A stretch of 64,000 nucleotides of DNA from Flavobacterium psychrophilum. Lineage in GTDB: Bacteria > Bacteroidota > Bacteroidia > Flavobacteriales > Flavobacteriaceae. Made by a program: the position numbers and the translations under genes. The stretch is taken from positions 62,001 to 126,000 of the forward strand of contig CAMCVA010000002.1 in NCBI GenBank assembly GCA_945879625.1, read 5' to 3'. Below the pieces are notes generated by a model, which saw nothing but the letters and a program-made list of their open reading frames with translations, was not told the DNA's origin and did not search any database. The stretch's first letter is position 1, and each line of letters starts with the position of its first letter. Below are positions 9,579-16,348 of this stretch, piece after piece.

Positions 9579-10448
9579 TTAATTAAAAGCCATGTATTGG
9601 GTTGGGTTAACGGGCTGTCCGTCTTTCCAGAGTTCAAAATGCAATTGGCTGCTGGTTGATTCGCGTCCTGCTGCTCCCGCCAAGGCAATAACTTCGCCGG
9701 TTTTTACTACATCGCCTTGTTCTTTGGTTTGGGAAGCGGCATTTTTATACACCGAAATAAAGCCGTTGGTGTGGCGCACCACGATTACAAAGGCATTGGT
9801 GGGTGTCCAATCGGAGAAAATTACAGTTCCATCGGCGATGGATTTAATAGGAGTGTTTTTGGCCACCACCACATCTAGATATAAATGCTTGTTTTTTACG
9901 CTGTATTTTTGGATGATTGTTCCGTTTACGGGCGCAAACAAGACCACATTTACTTTGGCTTGGGCTTTTTCTAACAGGTTGTACTTGTCTTCTTTGTCGG
10001 CCAATTCGCGAATTTTCACTTCTTCGGGCGAAGCTTCTAGCGGAACCGCTTCTTTCTCTACCGATTTGGTCGCCATAATCGAGTCTTTGCTGAGTTTGGC
10101 GTAGTCGAGATTTCCAGTTAGAATTTGTTTGATTGATGCAATATAGGTTTCGTTTTTTTGTAAGGCCACGCTCAAAGAATCAGATTTTAAAGCCAATTGG
10201 GTGGCGTCTTTCTTGAGTTTGGTTGAGGCATAGCCCGGAATAAATTCGCGCAGCGGAGTAAAAGCAATGAGAAAAGTAGTGCAGGTTACAATCAAAATAG
10301 CAGCCGAACTAGCTACCACAAAAACATTCATCAGGGTGAGTCGCAAAGAAAAAAGCTCGGCAAAAGTGTCTTCGTTTACAATCACTAAACGATTTTTGGC
10401 AAACAGTTTTTCCTTGAGTAGTTGACGTTTTAATCGGTTATAAGCCAT
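9579..10448 (-). CDS. Membrane-anchored M23/LytM-domain protein, probably catalytically inactive
   Basis: The 289-residue protein has a basic cytoplasmic N-terminus, one membrane span near residues 41-63, a helical linker, and a C-terminal LytM/M23 domain (about 165-289). The metal-binding HxxxD (HLYLD, near 188) and the last-motif His (LHFEL, near 268) are kept. Two residues needed for hydrolysis in LytM-type enzymes look replaced: the His of the YxH motif is Asn (VYKNAA), and the first His of HxH is Gln (SQLHFE). That suggests a non-enzymatic regulator, like EnvC or NlpD, rather than an active endopeptidase. It heads the minus-strand run that continues into the SdpI-like and GH3-like genes. 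Confidence 0.8.
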   Translation of the reverse strand: MAYNRLKRQLLKEKLFAKNRLVIVNEDTFAELFSLRLTLMNVFVVASSAAILIVTCTTFLIAFTPLREFIPGYASTKLKKDATQLALKSDSLSVALQKNETYIASIKQILTGNLDYAKLSKDSIMATKSVEKEAVPLEASPEEVKIRELADKEDKYNLLEKAQAKVNVVLFAPVNGTIIQKYSVKNKHLYLDVVVAKNTPIKSIADGTVIFSDWTPTNAFVIVVRHTNGFISVYKNAASQTKEQGDVVKTGEVIALAGAAGRESTSSQLHFELWKDGQPVNPTQYMAFN

Positions 10449-10495
10449 TTTGTAGGATTGTGTTACAAATGTATAAATTTATAGTTCTTTTAGGC

Positions 10496-10523
10496 TTGTT
10501 CGATTGTTTTGTTCTTATATTTG
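10496..10523 (+). promoter_or_regulatory. Predicted flavobacterial promoter of tatA
   Basis: A -33 TTG (10496-10498) is separated by 17 bp from TATATTTG (10516-10523), matching the known Flavobacterium consensus TTG-N17-23-TAnnTTTG. The ATG of tatA follows 24 bp downstream. Confidence 0.65.
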
Positions 10524-10547
10524 CTTGCTAATTAAAATTAACGCACT

Positions 10548-10748
10548 ATGACAACACTAGCTATATTTTTGGGCGAAGTAGGCCCTATGCAAATCATTCT
10601 AATATTAGCTGTGATTTTGCTTATGTTCGGCGGAAAGAAAATTCCAGAATTAATGAAAGGATTAGGCAGCGGAATCAAAGAATTTAAAAATGCCGCTAAA
10701 GACGATCAACCGGCCGCGCCTAAAAAAGACGAAGAAACAAAAGTATAA
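10548..10748 (+). CDS. tatA: Twin-arginine translocase subunit TatA/TatE
   Basis: TatA forms the pore element of the Tat system, which moves folded proteins across the cytoplasmic membrane. The 66-residue protein has a short periplasmic start, one membrane helix (about 14-28), the hinge FGGKKIPEL, an amphipathic helix ([13 protein letters not shown]) and a charged Lys/Asp/Glu tail, exactly the TatA plan. It is a single plus-strand gene with its own promoter and terminator, divergent from the M23-like gene. tatC is not in the window. Confidence 0.93.
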   Translation: MTTLAIFLGEVGPMQIILILAVILLMFGGKKIPELMKGLGSGIKEFKNAAKDDQPAAPKKDEETKV

Positions 10749-10767
10749 TTTTTATTTTTTTTTATTT

Positions 10768-10812
10768 CACCTCAAATCTCTAGACATTCTAAAGATTTGG
10801 GGTGTTTTTTTT
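10768..10812 (+). terminator. Rho-independent terminator of tatA
   Basis: A long stem of about 12 bp (CACCTCAAATCT pairing with AGATTTGGGGTG, with one G-T pair) is followed by a run of eight or more T. Confidence 0.88.
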
Positions 10813-10973
10813 ATACAATCATCGTCAACTGAATGGGTTGGAGCGCCTGTTCTAGGTTGCCGGTTTGGTCTTTACGATAGGGCGCAATAAACAGAATCGT
10901 GCAATCGTCTTGCAATAAAGAAAGTGTGTTTTAAATGGATTGCGGTCATGTAAATAAATGCCGGTGAAGGAAA
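10813..10973 (-). pseudogene. Possible frameshifted gene remnant downstream of rpiB
   Basis: No intact gene is present, but on the minus strand two overlapping frames read like protein. One gives FTGIYLHDRNPFKT just after the rpiB stop; the other continues as LSLLQDDCTILFIAPYRKDQ and runs to a TAA near 10811. A single frame change near 10920 would join them. I cannot name the family. It may be the decayed C-terminal end of a gene, or chance coding-like sequence. Confidence 0.3.
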
Positions 10974-11405
10974 TTATGTACACGAAATTTTATCTACGCG
11001 CTGGGCGTGTCGGCCGCCTTCAAATGGGGTTTGTAAAAACGTATCAACCATTTCTATTACCTGAGGAATAGCGGTAAATCGAGCGGGAATACTCAGTACA
11101 TTTGCGTCGTTGTGTGTGCGGGCTAAAAAAGCAATTTCTTTGGTCCAACACAAGGCCGCACGAATGGCTTGGTGCTTGTTGGCTGTCATGGCAATTCCGT
11201 TACCCGATCCACAAATAACGATACCAAAATCGGCAATTTTATTGGCTACATCTTGGGCAACCAAATGACCAAAATCGGGATAATCTACACTGTCAATACT
11301 ATCGGTTCCGTGGTTGATGATTTCGTGACCCAGTTTTTCTAAATGAGCCACAATGGCTTGTTTGTAGGCAGGTCCGGCGTGGTCGTTTCCAATAGCGATT
11401 TTCAT
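10974..11405 (-). CDS. rpiB: Ribose 5-phosphate isomerase B
   Basis: RpiB interconverts ribose 5-phosphate and ribulose 5-phosphate in the pentose phosphate pathway. The 143-residue protein starts MKIAIGNDHAG, carries the active-site Cys in VICGSGNGIAMTANK (near residue 65), and has the conserved RTHNDANVLSIPAR stretch. The length is normal. It is transcribed away from the large AT-rich gap that separates it from rnr. Confidence 0.95.
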   Translation of the reverse strand: MKIAIGNDHAGPAYKQAIVAHLEKLGHEIINHGTDSIDSVDYPDFGHLVAQDVANKIADFGIVICGSGNGIAMTANKHQAIRAALCWTKEIAFLARTHNDANVLSIPARFTAIPQVIEMVDTFLQTPFEGGRHAQRVDKISCT

Positions 11406-12166
11406 GCTGTCGTGTTTTTGAGTACTGTAATTGGTTTGTTGATATTATTTTTAACTAACTGATTTATAGGGGTGGTATTATAAACACCTTTTGTTTATAA
11501 CTAAATATAGAAAAACAGAACTTTTTCTTGTTTGTGTTTCAAAAATGCGTAATCCAAAATCGAAACCTAAAAAACAACAAAAGTTTGTAGAATTTATTAT
11601 TTAGTTATACCTAAAAAACAGCTATTTATAAACACAAATTGAGCTGTCAACTTATTTACAAAACTACTTTATTTTTACTTATGAACAGTTGTTTATAGGG
11701 TATAAAAAAAGCTATATTATCTAGTCTTTATTAAGTTGTTATACTGTTGATAACCTTTTATTAACTTCTAGTAACGTAAAATACAAGTAAAGTAAAGTAA
11801 ATTTATCAGCCTTATGAACACGCTATAATAACCACCATAGATTAAATTTAATAATCCTTTTATTTTTATTGTCTTTACTAGTTGTTGAAAACTATCCTGA
11901 AATTTAAAAATTAAATTTTATCGAAATTATCCAAATCTGTGTTGCTAATCTTTATAGAAGTAAATAGTTTGTTTGAACACAGATTAAAGAAATAAAAATA
12001 GATTTTTAAATTTGTAGAATTAATAAAATTTGTGTTGCTAATCTTCGCTTAATAAAACTCTAATCTAATTCTATAAATGAAAAGTTATTTTTATACTAAT
12101 TCTCCTCAATAAGGTAGCTTACTACTAGCTTTATTTGTAATTTTCAAACCTGATTGAAAAGACCTC
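11406..12166. other. Gene-free AT-rich region; candidate chromosomal replication origin
   Basis: About 760 bp hold no plausible gene and are roughly 80% A+T by eye. The nonamer TTATNAACA occurs six times between 11478 and 11820: plus strand at 11478, 11626, 11679, 11812; minus strand at 11492 and 11745; there is also a one-mismatch copy, CTATAAACA, on the minus strand at 11690. A related TTATTTACA sits at 11652. Two pairs face each other as inverted repeats (11478/11492 with a 5-bp spacer, 11679/11690 with a 2-bp spacer). The motif differs from the classical DnaA box TTATNCACA at one position. Flanking genes point outward (rpiB left, rnr right). oriC is an inference; operators for a regulator of rnr or rpiB are an alternative. 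Confidence 0.55.
11934..11985. repeat. Inverted repeat upstream of rnr
   Basis: AATCTGTGTT (11934-11943) is exactly complementary to AACACAGATT (11976-11985), separated by 32 bp. The left arm overlaps a 15-bp direct repeat, TGTGTTGCTAATCTT, present at 11938-11952 and again at 12031-12045. No T-run follows, so it does not look like a terminator. Confidence 0.6.
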
Positions 12167-14347
12167 ATGAAAAAGAAACTCCATAAAGTAGGAAAGAAAC
12201 CAAACTCATTTTCTGAAAAAATTCTAAAAATACTTTCTCAAAACGCGAATAAATCGTTTAACTACAAACAGATTACAGCTGTTTTAGAAGTTACAGATAC
12301 CAAAAGTAGAAACGAAATTATTCTCGATTTAAAAGTACTCGCAGCTCAAAAAGTGATTATCGAATCTGAACCTGGGAAGTATTTAGTAAAAGCAGTTAGT
12401 CAAGATTACTACGAAGGTACTATTGACATGACTACCCGAAAAACAGCCTATTTTATTAGTCCTGATTTTGAAGACGACGTATTTATTCCGACACCAAATT
12501 TAAATCACGCGCTAGATAAAGACAAAGTAAAAGTCTATGTATACAACCGCCGAAGAGGAAAAAAACCAGAAGGCGAAGTAATTGAAGTAATTGAACGTGC
12601 CAAATCAGAATTTGTGGGTGTAATTGATATCCAGAAAAACTTTGCTTTTGTGAGCACCGCTAATGCTAAAATGTATACCGATATTTTTATTCCATTGGCT
12701 AAAATTGGCGAAGCCGAACAAGGCGATGTGGTGGTGGTAAAAATTGAAGATTGGCCAAAAAAAGCAGATAGTCCGTTTGGTTCAGTTATTCAAGTTTTAG
12801 GAAAACCTGGCGAACACAATACGGAGATTCATGCTATTTTAGCTGAATATGGTTTGCCGTATGATTTTCCTCCAGAGGTTGAAGCCTATGCCGAACAATT
12901 GGACACATCTATCCAGGAAAGCGAAATAAAAAATCGCCGTGACATGCGCAAGGTGCTCACGTATACCATTGATCCCAAAGATGCTAAAGATTTTGACGAT
13001 GCTTTATCGTTTCAAGTCTTAGAAAACGGAAATTATGAGATTGGAATTCACATTGCCGATGTGTCGTATTACCTAGAAGAAGGTACGGCGCTAGATGAAG
13101 AAGCCTATAATAGAGCCACTTCTGTCTATTTAGTAGATCGTGTAGTTCCGATGTTGCCTGAGGTTTTATCTAATTTTGCTTGTTCGCTGCGTCCGCACGA
13201 AGAAAAATATACCTTTTCGGCTATTTTTGAGATAAATACAAAAGCCGAAGTGGTAAACCAATGGTTTGGTCGCACCGTAATTTATTCCGATCAACGTTTT
13301 GCTTATGAAGAAGCGCAGCACATTATTGAAACCAAATCGAATATCATTCCAACTGAAATTTCAATCACCGGAAATACGTATACCGTTTCTGACGAGCTGG
13401 TTTACGCCACTATTATTTTAGATGAATTAGCTAAAATTTTGCGCAAAAAACGCATGCAAAATGGGGCCATATCCTTTGATAAAGTAGAAGTAAAATTCAA
13501 TCTCGACGCCGAAGGAGAACCAGAAGGCGTGTATTTTAAAATTGCCAAAGACGCCAATCACCTCATTGAAGAATTCATGTTGTTGGCCAACAGAAAAGTA
13601 GCTGAATTTATTGGTAAACAAAAGAAAACTTTTGTGTATCGAATACACGACGAACCAAATGAAGACAAACTAATCAACTTGCAAACGGTGGTCGCTAAGT
13701 TTGGCTATCGCCTTAATTTTCAATCCAAGGATTCTATTTCAAAATCCTTAAATAATTTACTCAACGATGTGGTGGGTAAAAAAGAGCAAAATATGGTCGA
13801 TACGTTAGCGATTCGCACCATGAGTAAGGCCAAGTATACGACTGACAATATTGGTCATTATGGCTTGGCTTTTGATTATTACACACACTTTACTTCGCCC
13901 ATTCGCCGGTATCCCGATGTGATGGTGCACCGTTTGTTGCAATTTTATTTAGATGGAGGAAAATCGGCCGGGATTGAGATTTATGAAGAAAAATGTGCGC
14001 ACTCGTCCAATCGAGAAAGTTTGGCCACCAATGCCGAGCGCGACAGCATCAAATACATGCAAGTGAAATACATGCAAAACCACAAAGACGAAGAGTTTTT
14101 GGGAGTAATTTCTGGGGTAACCGAGTGGGGAATTTATGTAGAAATTAGTTCCAATAAATGCGAAGGGATGTGCCGCATCAGAGAAATTAAAGATGATTAT
14201 TATACTTTTGATGAAAAGCAATATGCGTTGGTAGGTGAAATTTCGAAAGCCCTTTTGCAACTCGGCGACGAGGTATATGTAAAAGTGAAAACCGCCGATT
14301 TAGTGAAGAAACAATTGGATTTTCATTTTATTAGACGAAAAGAATAA
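12167..14347 (+). CDS. rnr: Ribonuclease R
   Basis: RNase R is a processive 3'-to-5' exoribonuclease that degrades structured RNA. The 726-residue protein has an N-terminal winged-helix region (about 10-75), cold-shock domains (about 80-230), the RNB catalytic domain with the Asp cluster IDPKDAKDFDDALSF (near 270), and a C-terminal S1 domain (about 640-720, GVISGVTEWGIYVEI). The block FTSPIRRYPDVMVHR is the usual RNB signature. It is the first plus-strand gene right of the candidate origin and is probably co-transcribed with the two genes behind it (gaps of 30 and 2 bp). Confidence 0.96.
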   Translation: MKKKLHKVGKKPNSFSEKILKILSQNANKSFNYKQITAVLEVTDTKSRNEIILDLKVLAAQKVIIESEPGKYLVKAVSQDYYEGTIDMTTRKTAYFISPDFEDDVFIPTPNLNHALDKDKVKVYVYNRRRGKKPEGEVIEVIERAKSEFVGVIDIQKNFAFVSTANAKMYTDIFIPLAKIGEAEQGDVVVVKIEDWPKKADSPFGSVIQVLGKPGEHNTEIHAILAEYGLPYDFPPEVEAYAEQLDTSIQESEIKNRRDMRKVLTYTIDPKDAKDFDDALSFQVLENGNYEIGIHIADVSYYLEEGTALDEEAYNRATSVYLVDRVVPMLPEVLSNFACSLRPHEEKYTFSAIFEINTKAEVVNQWFGRTVIYSDQRFAYEEAQHIIETKSNIIPTEISITGNTYTVSDELVYATIILDELAKILRKKRMQNGAISFDKVEVKFNLDAEGEPEGVYFKIAKDANHLIEEFMLLANRKVAEFIGKQKKTFVYRIHDEPNEDKLINLQTVVAKFGYRLNFQSKDSISKSLNNLLNDVVGKKEQNMVDTLAIRTMSKAKYTTDNIGHYGLAFDYYTHFTSPIRRYPDVMVHRLLQFYLDGGKSAGIEIYEEKCAHSSNRESLATNAERDSIKYMQVKYMQNHKDEEFLGVISGVTEWGIYVEISSNKCEGMCRIREIKDDYYTFDEKQYALVGEISKALLQLGDEVYVKVKTADLVKKQLDFHFIRRKE

Positions 14348-14377
14348 CAAACTAAAATTTAATACAACTAGCTTATT

Positions 14378-15049
14378 ATGAAAAAACTAACTCTTATTTT
14401 ACTTGTATTAGTAAGCACATTTGGTCGTGCACAAGTAACCAGAAACGTAGGTGATTTTACAAATATTAGCATATTTGATAAGATAAAAGTAGTACTGATT
14501 TCTGCTGATGAAAATAAAGTAGAATTAGATGGGGTAAATGCAGCAGAAGTGGAAGTGATTAATAAAAATGGCACGGTAAAATTAAGAATGCCGTTGGCTA
14601 AGTTTTTATCTGGCGAACGCGTTGAGGCTAAAATATATTACACCGAATTAAACAGCATTTTAGCTGCAGAAGGATCAAAAATTACTGCTGAAACAATTAT
14701 AAAATCGGATGCTTTATTGATAGAAACCAAAGAAGGTGCTCTAGTCAATTTAAATATAGAAACAGAGAACCTTAAACTTAAAGCCTACACGGGCTCCGAA
14801 ATAAAACTAGAGGGAACCGCTCATTATTTGGATGCCTTAGTACATACAGGCGCTGATTTGAAAGCAAAAGAGTTATCTGCAAGACACGCCTTGGTCAATG
14901 TAAATACTGGTGGAATTGCATCGGTAACGGCTACGGAATATTTGAGTGTAAAAGTAGTGGCGGGCGGATCTGTTTTTGTGTATGGCAACCCGGAAAAATT
15001 AGAACAATCAGTAACTGCTGGCGGAACAATTATAATTAACAAAGACTAA
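14378..15049 (+). CDS. Secreted head-GIN domain protein (DUF2807)
   Basis: The 223-residue protein has a signal peptide (MKKLTLILLVLVSTFGRAQ) and then the repetitive beta-strand pattern of the DUF2807/head-GIN family: short alternating hydrophobic strands with Gly/Asn turns, as in LKLKAYTGSEIKLEGTA. Such proteins form right-handed beta-helices in the periplasm or outer membrane of Bacteroidota; their function is unknown. It lies between rnr and the LysE-type gene, apparently in one transcript. Confidence 0.85.
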   Translation: MKKLTLILLVLVSTFGRAQVTRNVGDFTNISIFDKIKVVLISADENKVELDGVNAAEVEVINKNGTVKLRMPLAKFLSGERVEAKIYYTELNSILAAEGSKITAETIIKSDALLIETKEGALVNLNIETENLKLKAYTGSEIKLEGTAHYLDALVHTGADLKAKELSARHALVNVNTGGIASVTATEYLSVKVVAGGSVFVYGNPEKLEQSVTAGGTIIINKD

Positions 15050-15051
15050 GT

Positions 15052-15729
15052 ATGTTGCAAGACTTTTTGTCCGGAATTCCCTTGGGGATTTTTTTAAGTT
15101 TCATGGTGGGACCGGTTTTTTTTGTCTTGCTTGAAACTTCGGCTGTAAAAGGTTTTCGTGCTGCTTTTGTGTTTGATTTAGGGGTGGTTACGGCTGATTT
15201 AGTTTTTATCACGATTGCTTATTTTAGTAGTTATCGACTCATTCAAAGCATTAAAAATGATCCGGCTATTTATCTTTTTGGGGGAATATTAATGCTCACT
15301 TATGGCGTTATTTCTTTTTTAAAAACCAATAAAGCCAAAAAAGAACTCATTGAAAATGACGACGACGAAGAATTGGTAAAAAACAATTACCTAGGGATGT
15401 ATATCAAAGGTTTTTTATTAAATTTTATCAACGTAGGAGTTTTGCTTTTTTGGTTTCTAATCCTAATCACGGTAGGCCCTAAATTACAATTAGAAACCCC
15501 AAGAATGATGGTGTTTTTTGGTTCGGTTATTGGTACGTATCTGGTATTTGATTCAGGTAAAATTATTTTAGCTAAACAACTCAAAAACAAAATGACGCCG
15601 GTCAATATTTTAAAAATTAAAAAAGGAATCAGTATTTTGATTATTGTTTTTGGCCTAATATTAATGCTTCAAGGTTGGTTTCCTACCGAGAATAAACTAA
15701 CCAAGAAAGTATTAGAAAAAATAGACTAA
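15052..15729 (+). CDS. LysE-family amino acid exporter
   Basis: The 225-residue protein has six likely membrane helices and the family start GIPLGIFLSFMVGPVFFVLL, with the conserved small/polar G-P motif in the first helix. LysE/RhtB proteins export amino acids or related solutes; the substrate cannot be told from the sequence. A hydrophilic, acidic loop (ENDDDEELV, near residue 102) separates the two halves. It begins 2 bp after the head-GIN gene and is followed by a terminator. Confidence 0.88.
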   Translation: MLQDFLSGIPLGIFLSFMVGPVFFVLLETSAVKGFRAAFVFDLGVVTADLVFITIAYFSSYRLIQSIKNDPAIYLFGGILMLTYGVISFLKTNKAKKELIENDDDEELVKNNYLGMYIKGFLLNFINVGVLLFWFLILITVGPKLQLETPRMMVFFGSVIGTYLVFDSGKIILAKQLKNKMTPVNILKIKKGISILIIVFGLILMLQGWFPTENKLTKKVLEKID

Positions 15730-15750
15730 TAGTTGTTCATTAGATCACAT

Positions 15751-15785
15751 AAAAAAACCTTCAACATACATTGAAGGTTTTTTTT
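15751..15785 (+). terminator. Rho-independent terminator after the LysE-type gene
   Basis: The stem AAACCTTCAA / TTGAAGGTTT with a 6-nt loop is flanked by A and T runs on both sides, so it may also terminate minus-strand transcription from tRNA-Cys. Confidence 0.85.
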
Positions 15786-15787
15786 GG

Positions 15788-15858
15788 AGGCATCGTCCGG
15801 ATTCGAACCGGAGTAGGAGCTTTTGCAGAGCCCAGCCTAGCCACTCGGCCACGACGCC
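15788..15858 (-). tRNA. tRNA-Cys (anticodon GCA)
   Basis: Read on the minus strand, the 71-nt sequence folds as a cloverleaf. The acceptor is GGCGTCG paired with CGATGCC, the anticodon arm has the loop CTGCAAA with anticodon GCA, and the T-arm is CCGGTTCGAATCCGG. The discriminator base is T, as expected for tRNA-Cys. The next three bases read CCA, which may be encoded or chance because an A-run follows. Confidence 0.95.
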
Positions 15859-15916
15859 TTATAATTGGATGGCAAACTTAGGAAAAAAATCAATAATTCC
15901 TAACAATCCCAACACA

Positions 15917-16276
15917 TTAATTTCGGTATTCCTCCATTTCGATGGTGACCATTTCTACATCACCATCAATTGGCGGGTTGATTTTGGACACCCGAATCAA
16001 AATACGCGCTACCGCAGGTGATTCTCCAAAAACGCGCACGATAATTCGGTGAGCCACGTGTTCTAATAATTTGGAACGTATTGCCATTTCGTCGGTTACC
16101 ACACGATTTAAAAACACATAATCAACAGTATCGGTTAGGTCGTCGGTGAGTGCAGATTGTCGCAAATCGGTTTTAACTTCTAGATCTACCCGATAGTCCG
16201 CACCGATAGCGGCTTCTTCAGCCAAACAGCCGTGATACGAATAGGTGCGAATGTTGGTCAGTTTTATGATTCCCAT
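15917..16276 (-). CDS. folB: Dihydroneopterin aldolase
   Basis: FolB cleaves 7,8-dihydroneopterin to 6-hydroxymethyl-dihydropterin and glycolaldehyde in folate synthesis. The 119-residue protein matches the family: the start MGIIKLTNIRTYSYHGCLAEE with the conserved YGxxG/H-type turn, DYVFLNRVV, and LLEHVAHRI. I prefer the ATG at 16276 over one 30 bp upstream because it begins directly at the conserved first strand. The divergent glnS starts 72 bp away. Confidence 0.9.
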   Translation of the reverse strand: MGIIKLTNIRTYSYHGCLAEEAAIGADYRVDLEVKTDLRQSALTDDLTDTVDYVFLNRVVTDEMAIRSKLLEHVAHRIIVRVFGESPAVARILIRVSKINPPIDGDVEMVTIEMEEYRN

Positions 16277-16348
16277 GGTTTGATCAAATTGGATTAGGTA
16301 AGCCAACTCTCGGCTATTTTTTTACCTTTGCTAAAATTAATCAAAAGT

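Noticed and set aside
16045..16065. Other CACGTG hexamers (for example near 16052, 18357, 37637, 49545) as parS sites
   Set aside because: Beyond the hexamer they match the 16-bp parS poorly.
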